Positions 17,231-24,950 of a DNA stretch of 35,897 bases are shown one piece after another. Every line of letters begins with the position of its first letter. The stretch's first letter is position 1. The DNA is from Azospirillum sp. B21 (lineage in GTDB: Bacteria > Pseudomonadota > Alphaproteobacteria > Azospirillales > Azospirillaceae). Location: assembly GCF_008364825.1 (NCBI RefSeq), contig NZ_VTTO01000034.1, forward strand, positions 1 through 35,897. Reading direction: 5' to 3'. The notes under the pieces were generated by a model. It ran no database searches. It had not been told where the DNA came from and worked only from the letters and a program-made list of their open reading frames with translations. The position numbers and the translations under genes were made by a program.

Positions 17231-18253
17231 TCAGTCCCGGATGCTGCGGTCCGGGGGCGGCGGCTCGTCGAAGTTCAGCATGGTCTTGATGGAATAGTGG
17301 CTCTTGCCCTGGCTCTCGAAATAGATGCGGACCAGAAGCTCGGCCAGCAGCCCCATCAGGATGCACATCACGCCGGTGACCAGCCCCATCGTCACCAGGA
17401 GCGGCAGCGGCGTCAGGATGAAGGAGATGCCGTCGACCAGCTTCAGGTAGATGGCATAGATGCCGGCCAGCACCGACAGCCCCATGAACATCAGGCCGGC
17501 GAAGCCGAAGATGTAGATCGGCTTGGTCTCGTACTGGGTCAGGAACTTCACGACGACGAGGTCGAGCACGACCTTCAGCACCCGCTCCAGCCCGTATTTG
17601 GATTGGCCGTGGCGGCGCGGGTGGTGGCGCACCGGCATCTCGGTCAGCTTCGCCCCCTGCCAGCGGGCGTAGATCGGCACGAAGCGGTGCATCTCGCCGT
17701 AGAGCCGGTAGCCCTGCAGCATCTGGCGCCGGTAGGCCTTCAGCGTGCAGCCGTAATCGTTCAGCTTCACGCCGGAGATGGTGGAGATCAGCTTGTTGGC
17801 CATCTTGCTCGGCAGCGTGCGCAGCAGGAAGCCGTCCTGCCGGTCGGCGCGCCAGCCCGACACCACGTCGTACCCCTCGTCCAGCTTGGCGAGCAGCCCG
17901 CCGATGTCCTGCGGGTCGTTCTGCAGGTCACCGTCCATCGGCACGATGACGTCGCCGCGGGCATGGTCGATGCCGGCCATCATCGCCGCGGTTTGGCCGA
18001 CGTTGCGGCGGAAATTGATGACGCGGATGCGGCGGTCGGACGCCACGCGCTGCAGCTCCGCTTCCGTCCCGTCGGTGGAGCCGTCATTGACGAAGATGAC
18101 CTCGAAGCTGCGCCCCAGCCCGTCGAGCGCCGGGATCAGCCGGCCACACAAGGGGGCGATATTGTCCTCCTCGTTATAGACCGGGATCAGGACCGAGACG
18201 GAAACCGTGCCGGTGTCCGTGGCGGCGGATCCGGGGGTAAGCAGGAGGGTCAT
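17231..18253 (-). CDS. Polyprenyl-phosphate glycosyltransferase, GT2, GtrB/ArnC/DPM1-like
   Basis: 340 residues. The GT2 domain occupies residues 18-240: VSVLIPVYNEEDNIAPLC, VNDGSTDGT, and the metal/nucleotide motif PMDGDLQNDP near residue 110. RHHPRRHGQSKYGLERVLKV follows and is characteristic of GtrB/ArnC/DPM1 enzymes. Two C-terminal transmembrane segments (about 245-270 and 285-312) anchor it in the inner membrane. Family members move a sugar from a nucleotide donor to undecaprenyl phosphate. The lipid-linked sugar could feed a GT-C transferase such as the convergent membrane protein. Length and motifs are complete. The last residues (FDEPPPPDRSIRD) form a short polar tail. Confidence 0.92.
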   Translation of the reverse strand: MTLLLTPGSAATDTGTVSVSVLIPVYNEEDNIAPLCGRLIPALDGLGRSFEVIFVNDGSTDGTEAELQRVASDRRIRVINFRRNVGQTAAMMAGIDHARGDVIVPMDGDLQNDPQDIGGLLAKLDEGYDVVSGWRADRQDGFLLRTLPSKMANKLISTISGVKLNDYGCTLKAYRRQMLQGYRLYGEMHRFVPIYARWQGAKLTEMPVRHHPRRHGQSKYGLERVLKVVLDLVVVKFLTQYETKPIYIFGFAGLMFMGLSVLAGIYAIYLKLVDGISFILTPLPLLVTMGLVTGVMCILMGLLAELLVRIYFESQGKSHYSIKTMLNFDEPPPPDRSIRD

Positions 18254-18556
18254 CGAACGGGTCCGGAGGCTGCGGAGTCATCTATGGAGGCGATGCCGGG
18301 CCATGGTATGGCCGCTGGGTCCGGCAAGCGCAACGGATAATTGGGTCGCGAACCGGGCATGGGCACCCGATCGGGGGCCATGGCATGCGGCACCGCCACT
18401 TTCCTTGCAATGTCCTGCCAAGCCCCATGCACTGTGGGATGACGTGCGGGCAAAGGGCGGGGCAACACGAGCAGCCGGGCGGATGCCCGTCGACGGCCGT
18501 CTGCCGGTCGTCCGTTCAGCCCGACATGCTCCTCGACCGGAACCGGTTCGCATCCG
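18254..18556. other. Intergenic region, no gene seen
   Basis: About 300 bases between the start of the GtrB-like gene and the start of a broken glycosyltransferase. Short frames exist on both strands but none has protein-like sequence or a good ribosome binding site. It may hold the promoter of the minus-strand GtrB-like gene. Confidence 0.4.
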
Positions 18557-19311
18557 ATGAAACTCTCCCTCGTCATCCCATGCACCCACCAGGACGTGGT
18601 CCTGGTTCCGGATCTGCTGGAAGCCTATGCGAACGGCACCGAACTGCCGGACTAGGTCATCGTATCGGTCGGCAACGCGCACATGGCGGACGAGGCCGTC
18701 CTGGCGCGGATCGCCCCCATCGGCGTCACCCGGTTCCCCGAAATCCTCATCCTCAAGCACAACCGGCGCATGTTCAACGGGCTGAACCGCTAGGCGGCCT
18801 CGGAACGCGCGCTCCATGAGCTGATCTGCTACCAGGACGCCGACGATATCCCGCATCCGCAGCGCATCCAGATCGTCAAGCGCCTGTTCCAGCGGTACGA
18901 CATCATGCATCTGAACCACACCTGCTGCCTGGAAGGGTAGCAGTTTCACCAGGTTCACGGCGCCCTCCAGTTCATGATCCGGCACCAGAAGGCCGGCTGC
19001 GCGACTGCGTGCAGGTGCAGCAGTGCTACGGCGCCTTCACCGAACGCCCCGTCCATGCCGGGCAGCCAGTGATCCGGAGGGAGGTGCTGAAACAGATGCG
19101 CTGGAAGGACTGGGCGGAACTCGCCTTCGGCATCGCCGAGGATTACGAGTTCAACATGGAATGCGCCTATGTCTGGCGCAAATCGATGATCGTCGACATC
19201 CCGCTGATCCGCTACACCCCCTTTGCAGGCCGTGAGACGGTGGAGGAGATGCTGGGACTCGTCCCGGACGGCGCGTCCTCCACAATCCCCTCCCCCGTGT
19301 CCCAGCCCTGA
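18557..19311 (+). pseudogene. Broken GT2-like glycosyltransferase with three in-frame TAG codons and a frameshift
   Basis: From the ATG at 18557 the frame reads MKLSLVIPCTHQDVVLVPDL, a typical GT2 N-terminus. It continues with conserved-looking text through CYQDADDIPHPQRIQIVKRL, where QDADD resembles the GT-A DxD metal site. Stops interrupt it at 18653, 18791 and 18938; all three are TAG, and each could come from GAG or CAG by one substitution. Near 18980-19005 the frame shifts, and the rest (QQCYGAFTERPVHAGQPVIR, then DWAELAFGIAEDYEFNMECA) continues to a TGA ending at 19311. The tail is typical of GT2 proteins describing a scene-setting 'EDYEFNM' acidic motif. With a frameshift as well as stops, it is best read as a decayed gene, though decay seems recent. 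Confidence 0.8.
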
Positions 19312-19500
19312 ACGGGACGGCCAGCATTCGTCCAGTGTCTGGAGAATAAGGGCGCGGAGACCCGCCTCATGGTGGCTGGCAACACTTCCCAAAAGTTCGG
19401 CAGGCACGCTCCCGTCTGAGCCAAGCGGTCACCATGAACACGCCGGGGAAACGCCCTCTTCAGTGTGTCTCGGGCTGAAGCGGAGGCGACAGGAGTATGT

Positions 19501-20364
19501 TCAAAGGGAACCGCCGATCCTCAACAATTCATCGCTATCCCAAGGCGCATAAACACTTATATAGGCCAGAGAAGGATCCTTGATGAGTTCCTCGGGAAGG
19601 CAGAGGGCGTCGACAAGATCCGATCGGACGCAGATCACGTTTCCGGTGTGGCAAACCACCGTATATCCTTTTTCCTTCGCAAGATCCGCCACCGCCATGA
19701 AGCTTGAGCCAGATGTTTCTCCGCCATGGACATATCGTATGGGAGGCGGGAAGGAGCTGTTCACCTCGATGACCACAATTTTCGGCGAATATTGCTTGAC
19801 GGACGCCCAGACCTGATAATCGCAACTGTCGATGTCAATACTCAGAATATCGAAGTCTTTCGGAATGTCGGTCTTGCCAAGAATATCATCAAGCCGTTTT
19901 CCCTGAATATCTGGAGAGACAAAAGCAAGTACAGGCATAACTTTTTGGCCGGGAAGCTTTGAGCAAGTGGTCACGAGGTCCTTGTATTTTTCAGCATCTC
20001 CTTCAATGTAAACTCCGCTCCATCCGGCCTCCGCCAGAGAATATGTGTTGCTGAGATGTATACCATCCCAGGCTCCGAACTCACAGAAACTCCCTGAGGA
20101 TATCCGCAGCCTCAGAAGAATTTCGGCGATGATGCCGTCTTCTCCATTTTGGCTATATTTATTTCTCTTATAACGAATGAGCGGAGATTTTGCCTCATGC
20201 AGAGCCCGCTTATCCTTGGCAATGTTTAATATTCTTCTCGCCTCATCGCACCGGGGATGCGCAGAGATGATGTTTTCGCACATCGCTGTGGCAACGTCAT
20301 ACCGCCCGACAGCAATGGCGCCATTGGCGATCTTCACTGCATCATCCAATGTGATTTGGTTCAT
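19501..20364 (-). CDS. FkbM-like methyltransferase-fold protein with short N-terminal TPR, AT-richer
   Basis: 287 residues from the ATG at 20364, which has AAGGA about 9 bases upstream; the frame runs to 20421 but the extension lacks a site. Residues 1-50 (VKIANGAIAVGRYDVATAMC and following) resemble one to two TPR helices pairs. The core has KYSQNGEDGIIAEILLRL, then SFCEFGAWDGIHLSNTYSLA as the SAM-binding loop, GVYIEGDAEKY as the acidic strand, and DFDILSIDIDSCDYQVWASV, the ID(I/V)D motif common in FkbM-like enzymes of polysaccharide clusters. Methyl transfer to a sugar is likely, not shown. GC content is lower than the neighbours and AT-rich codons are common, as in the gene at 11065-12174, suggesting import. 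A perfect palindrome, GGATCATGATCC, lies about 60 bases upstream. Confidence 0.8.
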   Translation of the reverse strand: MNQITLDDAVKIANGAIAVGRYDVATAMCENIISAHPRCDEARRILNIAKDKRALHEAKSPLIRYKRNKYSQNGEDGIIAEILLRLRISSGSFCEFGAWDGIHLSNTYSLAEAGWSGVYIEGDAEKYKDLVTTCSKLPGQKVMPVLAFVSPDIQGKRLDDILGKTDIPKDFDILSIDIDSCDYQVWASVKQYSPKIVVIEVNSSFPPPIRYVHGGETSGSSFMAVADLAKEKGYTVVCHTGNVICVRSDLVDALCLPEELIKDPSLAYISVYAPWDSDELLRIGGSL

Positions 20365-20423
20365 TCTTTCCAGTCCTTTCCAATCGGAAATCTCGACATC
20401 CCTTGTCCGGTGTAACCGCAAAG

Positions 20424-20435
20424 GATCATGATCCT
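20424..20435. promoter_or_regulatory. Perfect 12-bp palindrome GGATCATGATCC
   Basis: It lies in the short gap between the minus-strand FkbM-like gene (start 20364) and the end of the next gene (20459), so upstream of the former. The core is TCATGA, the same hexamer as the repeat family near parA. It may be an operator; there is no direct proof. Confidence 0.35.
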
Positions 20436-20458
20436 ATCCTTAACCCCTGAACGGCCGA

Positions 20459-21436
20459 TCATTCCGGCGAGCGGCCGGCAGCCCCTTCCATACCGGCCCG
20501 CCGCTCCCGCAAAACCGTCAGGTCGATGACGGCGCCCAGCAGGGCCACCATCACCTGGAAGGCGAGGATGCCGAAACCCAGCGCCAGCGACTGGGCATGC
20601 GGGACGCCCACCAGATCGAGCAGGCCGACCAGCGACGCCTCGCGCAGACCGATGCCGGCGAGGGTGACCGGCATCAGCACGATCACCGACATCAGCCCGA
20701 TCACGGCGCACCAGACCGAAAAGGGCTGGTCGATGCCGACCGCCAGCCCCAGGATTTGGCTGCCGGCGACCGCCGCAAGCTGGACCGCGATCCCGCCGGC
20801 AACCGACAGCGCCGCCCGCCTCGGCCGGCGCGTCTGGTCCCGCCATGCCTCCAGGAAGCGGCGCAGCGGCCCGAGCAGCCAGGCCTCGCGCTTTGCCCCG
20901 GCCCGCCAGCCGAGCAGAGCCAGCAGAAGGCCGCGCGCCGGTGCCCAGGCCAGAAGTCCGGTCGCCGCGACCAGCCCCGCCAGCACCAGTCCGACCGCGG
21001 CCAGCAGCCCGTCGCCAAAGCGCGCCGACTGCGCCATCAGTCCGCCGCCGGTCAGCAGCAGCAGCCCGGCGATCCCCGTCACCTTGTCGAAGGCGACGGC
21101 CGAGACGATGCGGCCGCCGTCCTCCCGGCCCTGCCTTTCATCCCGGCTGAGCCGGTAGGCCTTCATCGCCTCTCCCGCCAGCTGGCCCGGCAGGACCAGC
21201 GCGTAGAGCTGCGCCACCAGCGTGTAGGCGAGCAGCCGCCCCGCCCGGTGGTCCGGCAGCAGCACCCGCAGCTTCAGCGCGTTCAGCACATGCATCAGGA
21301 AGAACAGCAGGGCGGCGAGCGCCATCAGCCCCGGCGACGCCACCGCCAGCACCCGCCAGACCTCTGCCACATCGACCCGCCACAGCAGCAGGGCGACCAG
21401 CAGCGCGCTGACCAGGGCTTTCAGGCGGGGACGCAT
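20459..21436 (-). CDS. Flippase-like integral membrane protein (LPG_synthase_TM / UPF0104)
   Basis: 325 residues with about eight hydrophobic segments, the first being ALVSALLVALLLWRVDVAEV. The family signature is visible in HVLNALKLRVLLPDHRAGRL, LYALVLPGQLAGEAMKAYRL and AFDKVTGIAGLLLL, and again in PVTLAGIGLREASLVGLLDL near residue 260. These match the membrane domain shared by lysyl-phosphatidylglycerol synthases and the AglD/UPF0104 group. Such proteins flip or act on lipids or lipid-linked saccharides; in a glycan cluster a role in lipid-linked sugar handling is likely. No soluble aminoacyl-transfer domain is present, so it is not a full MprF. The start has AAGG about 9 bases upstream, and two TCATGA copies lie just beyond that. 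Confidence 0.88.
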   Translation of the reverse strand: MRPRLKALVSALLVALLLWRVDVAEVWRVLAVASPGLMALAALLFFLMHVLNALKLRVLLPDHRAGRLLAYTLVAQLYALVLPGQLAGEAMKAYRLSRDERQGREDGGRIVSAVAFDKVTGIAGLLLLTGGGLMAQSARFGDGLLAAVGLVLAGLVAATGLLAWAPARGLLLALLGWRAGAKREAWLLGPLRRFLEAWRDQTRRPRRAALSVAGGIAVQLAAVAGSQILGLAVGIDQPFSVWCAVIGLMSVIVLMPVTLAGIGLREASLVGLLDLVGVPHAQSLALGFGILAFQVMVALLGAVIDLTVLRERRAGMEGAAGRSPE

Positions 21437-21448
21437 CTAAGGGTGCCT

Positions 21449-21471
21449 TTTCATGAAGTCATGAAGTGATA
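21449..21471. repeat. TCATGA repeat pair upstream of the flippase-like gene
   Basis: TCATGA occurs at 21451-21456 and 21459-21464, 8 bases apart, followed by AGTGAT. The same arrangement (two TCATGA 8 bases apart, then AGTGAT) occurs at 30108-30126 downstream of parA. Confidence 0.6.
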
Positions 21472-21494
21472 TGAGGGGATTATTTGAGGAGGTG

Positions 21495-21625
21495 TCGCGG
21501 AATCCCCCTCCCTAACCCTCCCCCGCTCACGCGGGAGAGGGGACCGCCGCCGCTTCGCAGAAAGCACCCTCTCCCGTGATCGGATCGGCCTTCGGCCGGC
21601 CGAGGGTGAGGAGAGGGCTTTGGGG
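21495..21625. repeat. REP-like palindromic intergenic repeat
   Basis: The stretch has CCCCTCCCTAACCCTCCCC followed by GCTCACGCGGGAGAGGGGA, then CCCTCTCCCGTGATCGG and GGCCGAGGGTGAGGAGAGGG. Its arms are complementary (GGAGAGGG against CCCTCTCC), so it can fold into long hairpins. It resembles the dispersed intergenic palindromes common in high-GC alphaproteobacteria. It lies between a methyltransferase stop and the flippase start, and could end or stabilise transcripts. Confidence 0.65.
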
Positions 21626-21645
21626 AGGGGGCACCGCCCCTGCAC

Positions 21646-22428
21646 TCACGACCCCGGCCGGCGGGCCAGCACGTAGATGTAATCGCCGTGCGACCAGGAG
21701 TTCAGGCGGAAGATGTGGTACAGCGCCTCGGCGAGGAAGCGGCGGCCGGGGCCGTAGTCGCCTTCCGTGCCCTGGCCGCTGGCGGCGCCCAGAACGTTGC
21801 GGTAGAGCGGCGAGAAGAAGGGGAAGCCCCATTCCACCACCCGCTCGATCTCCAGCCCGACCGACTTGATCTTGGCCTGCAGCTCGCCACGGGCATAGTT
21901 GCGGTGGTGGCCGACGGTGCGCTCGAAATCGCGCATCCGCCCCTGCAGGGTGGAGACCAGCAGGTAGCGGCCGGTCATGGCGGCGAGGTTGCGCAGGGCG
22001 GCGACATCGTCCTCGATATGCTCGACCACGTCGGTGCAGACCACCAGATCGAAGCGGCGGTCGAGATGGCCGGCGGCGACGTCGAGCAGGCCGAACTCGG
22101 CGTTCGGGGCGCGGCGGCGGGCGACGTCGATGGCCTTGGCAGCGAAGTCGAGGCCGGTGTAGCTGGCCTGCGGCTTCAGCGGCATCAGCGTGGCAAGCAG
22201 CGAGCCCTGGCCGCAGCCGACGTCAGCCAAGCTGTCGTAGTTCAGCGGGCGCACCATCTCGGTGACGATGCGGCGCAGATGCCGGCCGGTCGGGCCGTAT
22301 TTGCGCATGTCGTTCCAGCGCCGCTCCCAGCTGTCGTCGTAATCGACACCGCCGGGATGATCGGCCGCGGCGGCTGGCAAGGGGGCGGCGAGGGGAGTGT
22401 TGGCGGACTTGAATGCGTCGTCGCTCAT
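21646..22428 (-). CDS. Class I SAM-dependent methyltransferase
   Basis: 260 residues. Its ATG overlaps the stop of the upstream methyltransferase gene (ATGA at 22425-22428), so the two are coupled. The Rossmann core is complete: SLADVGCGQGSLLATLMPLK (motif I) near residue 65, YTGLDFAAKAIDVARRRAP, FGLLDVAAGHLDRRFDLVVC, and DVVEHIEDDVAALRNLAAM as motif II/III. The C-terminal part, VEWGFPFFSPLYRNVLG and ALYHIFRLNSWSHGDYIYVL, is seen in UbiG-like methyltransferases of glycan clusters. The substrate is unknown; a lipid-linked or nucleotide sugar is likely. A REP-like repeat follows the stop. Confidence 0.9.
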   Translation of the reverse strand: MSDDAFKSANTPLAAPLPAAAADHPGGVDYDDSWERRWNDMRKYGPTGRHLRRIVTEMVRPLNYDSLADVGCGQGSLLATLMPLKPQASYTGLDFAAKAIDVARRRAPNAEFGLLDVAAGHLDRRFDLVVCTDVVEHIEDDVAALRNLAAMTGRYLLVSTLQGRMRDFERTVGHHRNYARGELQAKIKSVGLEIERVVEWGFPFFSPLYRNVLGAASGQGTEGDYGPGRRFLAEALYHIFRLNSWSHGDYIYVLARRPGS

Positions 22429-23294
22429 GCGGGCCTCCGGCGCAGGATGAATTCGTTGCAGCCCGTCGGCACGCGCGGCGGACGGACCTCCAGCATGTCG
22501 AAGCCGAGCGCGTCCATCCGCGCCCGCACCTCGTCGGCACTGGCATATTCATAGGGATAGCCGCCGAGCCAGTCGGTGACATCCACCCAGAACTCCATGC
22601 CGCGCTCCTTGCGCAGCGGGTTGGAGCCGGTGATCGCCCAGGTCGCCAGGAACATCAGCGAGCCCAGCGTCCAGTCCCAGACTTTCCGAAGGAAGCCCGG
22701 CGACAGATTGTAGACGATCTTGATCAGGGTCCAGATCGGCGAGGTCCAGTGGCGGTTGTAGAGCGCCAGCACGAAGGTGCCGCCCGGCGCCACCAGCGGG
22801 GCCACCGTCTCGATCGCCGGCCACATGGAGCCGGTGTGGTGCAGCGAGCCCCAGGCATAGACCACGTCGAAGCGGCCGAGCGAGCCGGCGAAGCCGCTGT
22901 CGAGCGCAGATCCCCGGCGGAACTCGATGCGGTCCGCCAGTTCGGGCGCGAAGCGGCCCAGGTTGCGGCGCGCCACCTCGACGCCCGTGGGGTTGACGTC
23001 GAAGCCGAGAGCGCGGGCGACGCCCAGCTTGCCGGCGGCGATGGTGAACAGGCCGGAGCCGGAGCCGACGTCGCAGAAGCTGGCGTCCTTCAGCCGGTCG
23101 GTCCCGACCAGCCCCTTCAGGCTGTCGATGGCCGCCACCAGCCGCGGCTCGTCCAGCACGGTGCGCGAGTAATGGTCCCAGTTCTCGCCGAAATCGAAGG
23201 CCAGGGCGGATGTCCCGGCCGGGGTGCCGCCCCCGCCTTCCGCCGTCTTCACCGGTTCCGCCACGCTGTCCGATCCCTTGCTGTCCGAGCCCAC
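22425..23294 (-). CDS. Class I SAM-dependent methyltransferase
   Basis: 289 residues, GTG start at 23294; no ATG lies closer to the fold, and the first 28 residues are Gly/Ser-rich and may be partly untranslated. The core includes FDFGENWDHYSRTVLDEPRL, SFCDVGSGSGLFTIAAGKLG (motif I), ALGFDVNPTGVEVARRNLGR, and FDVVYAWGSLHHTGSMWPAI, where W-GSLHHTG marks this group. The C-terminus has DWLGGYPYEYASADEVRARM and ends FILRRRPA. Similar proteins occur in O-antigen and flagellin-modification clusters. It is the first gene of a two-gene methyltransferase unit, and an inverted repeat lies between it and the upstream GT4 gene. Two adjacent but dissimilar methyltransferases suggest two methylation steps on one glycan. 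Confidence 0.9.
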   Translation of the reverse strand: MGSDSKGSDSVAEPVKTAEGGGGTPAGTSALAFDFGENWDHYSRTVLDEPRLVAAIDSLKGLVGTDRLKDASFCDVGSGSGLFTIAAGKLGVARALGFDVNPTGVEVARRNLGRFAPELADRIEFRRGSALDSGFAGSLGRFDVVYAWGSLHHTGSMWPAIETVAPLVAPGGTFVLALYNRHWTSPIWTLIKIVYNLSPGFLRKVWDWTLGSLMFLATWAITGSNPLRKERGMEFWVDVTDWLGGYPYEYASADEVRARMDALGFDMLEVRPPRVPTGCNEFILRRRPA

Positions 23295-23393
23295 TCTGCC
23301 GCGCCGCCATACGCTCCCGAAAGCCGCCGGATGTCAACAGCACGTCTAGCGGCGTGTATCCTTGGAAGGGCGGAGATCGGTGGGCAAGATGAA

Positions 23394-23526
23394 CACGGAT
23401 GTCACGGATTTCGACACGGATTTCACGGATGTGGCGTTGCGAAGCAGCCGCTCCGGAAAAAGGCAGGCACATCGCCAGGATCAGAAAAATCCGTGAAATC
23501 CGTGTTCAAATCCGTGACATCCGTGG
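23394..23526. repeat. Inverted pair of tandem CACGGAT/ATCCGTG repeats
   Basis: Left arm 23394-23431 has four copies of CACGGAT (as CACGGATTTCACGGAT units). Right arm 23489-23526 is its near-perfect reverse complement, four copies of ATCCGTG, with only a few mismatches. A loop of about 57 bases separates them. A transcript through here would form a long hairpin of about 37 base pairs. It fills the gap between the end of the GT4 gene and the start of the methyltransferase pair. Similar ATCCGTG repeats occur as dispersed intergenic elements in many bacteria (from memory). Confidence 0.8.
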
Positions 23527-23572
23527 AGATGTTGCCAGACACCCCTGCACTTCGCGCGGAAGCCAGACCGCC

Positions 23573-24757
23573 TCACTCCGCCTGCGCCGGCCGGACCCGT
23601 CCTGCCGCGGTGCGCCCGGCGAGCGCCAGGTCGCGGTAGGCGGTGGCGACGGCGCTCCAGGAGAAATGCTCGACCACCCGGCGGCGGCCGCCCTCGCCCA
23701 GGCGGCGGCGCAGGGCAGGGTCTTCGGCCAGACGGGCGAGTGCCGCGGCGAGCGCGGGCGTGTCGTCGGCGTCCAGCATCAGGCCGGTTTCCTCCTCCAC
23801 CACCAGATCGCGGTTGCCGGCGATGCGGGTCGCCACCACGGGCAGGCCGGCGGCCATCGCTTCCAGCACCACGTTGGGCATGCCCTCGTCGCGGGACGGG
23901 AAGACGAAGGCGTCGGCGGCGCGGTAGGCGGCGGGCAACTCGTCGCGCCCCAGCCAGCCGAGAAACCGGACGCGCTCCGACAGGTCGAGCCGGGCGGCCT
24001 GGGCCTCCAGCTCCGGCCGGGCGGGGCCGTCGCCGACGATGGTCAGGTCGATGCCGCCGCGCATCTCCGGCGGCAGGGAGGCGAGCGCCTCGAACAGCAC
24101 GTCCAGCCCCTTCTGCCGCACCACCCGGCCGACGAACAGCAGCGACAGGCGGTCGCCGGCATCCCTGGCATCGGCGGGCGAGAAGCGGGCGGCATCGACG
24201 CCGTTGGGGATGATGGCGATCGGCTGGTCCGGGGCGAAGCGGCGGGCGAGCTCGGCCAGCCCCTCGCTGTTGGCGACGACGGCGGAGGACCGGCGCCACA
24301 GCCAGCCGATCACCGGCCCGGCCAGCCGGTGGTAGAGCGAGATGCCGTCATACTGGAAGCCAGGCACGTCGCCGCCGCGCAGGCTGACGACATAGGGCAC
24401 GCCGGACAGCGCCTTCACCATCCAGGCCGCCGGGCCGCAGGGCAGGCCGAAATAGGCGATGGTGGCGTCCGGGCGCCAGCGTGCGGCGATCCACGGCGCC
24501 ATCACCAGCGAACTGGCGAGGAAGGCCAGCATTTCCACCACCGAGCTGCGGTCGCGGCGGCGGCGCAGGGTGGGGATGCGGCGGATCTCCACCCCGTCGG
24601 GCCGGTGCTCCACCCGCGGCAGATCGCCGAAGGCGGAGGTCAGCACCAGCACCTGTTCGCCCAAGGCGGTCAGTTCGCGGGCGGTGTTGTCGGTGGCGTT
24701 GGCCGCCCCGCCGCCCAGCGGCGGAAATTCGTAATTGATCAGCAGAAGCCGCGCCAT
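23573..24757 (-). CDS. GT4-family glycosyltransferase
   Basis: 394 residues from the ATG at 24757 (MARLLLINYEFPPLGGGAAN); the frame opens upstream to 24871, but the extra 38 residues are Arg-rich and lack family features. The N-terminal acceptor lobe has NYEFPPLGGGA, the glycine loop of GT-B enzymes. The donor lobe begins LLFVGRVVRQKGLDVLFEAL, and VFPSRDEGMPNVVLEAMAAG is the EX7E motif that binds the nucleotide sugar, with Glu residues 7 apart. This is a retaining transferase using a nucleotide sugar; cytosolic or at the inner leaflet, adding a residue to a growing glycan. Length is standard. The sugar cannot be deduced. Confidence 0.92.
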   Translation of the reverse strand: MARLLLINYEFPPLGGGAANATDNTARELTALGEQVLVLTSAFGDLPRVEHRPDGVEIRRIPTLRRRRDRSSVVEMLAFLASSLVMAPWIAARWRPDATIAYFGLPCGPAAWMVKALSGVPYVVSLRGGDVPGFQYDGISLYHRLAGPVIGWLWRRSSAVVANSEGLAELARRFAPDQPIAIIPNGVDAARFSPADARDAGDRLSLLFVGRVVRQKGLDVLFEALASLPPEMRGGIDLTIVGDGPARPELEAQAARLDLSERVRFLGWLGRDELPAAYRAADAFVFPSRDEGMPNVVLEAMAAGLPVVATRIAGNRDLVVEEETGLMLDADDTPALAAALARLAEDPALRRRLGEGGRRRVVEHFSWSAVATAYRDLALAGRTAAGRVRPAQAE

Positions 24758-24950
24758 GCCGTCCGCCACACTCCCCGTTCGACGAGCGCCATTGATGGGC
24801 GGTGAGCGGCGGCGATGCAAGCGGACAACCCGCCTCACCTCCCTCCGGCCGGCGCCCGTCCTTTGCAGCACCGGCCATCTCTGCTACTGATCCCGCCGGT
24901 TCCCGATACGATCGGAGCCCAGTTCCTCAACCGGGGCGACGCGGTATTTC

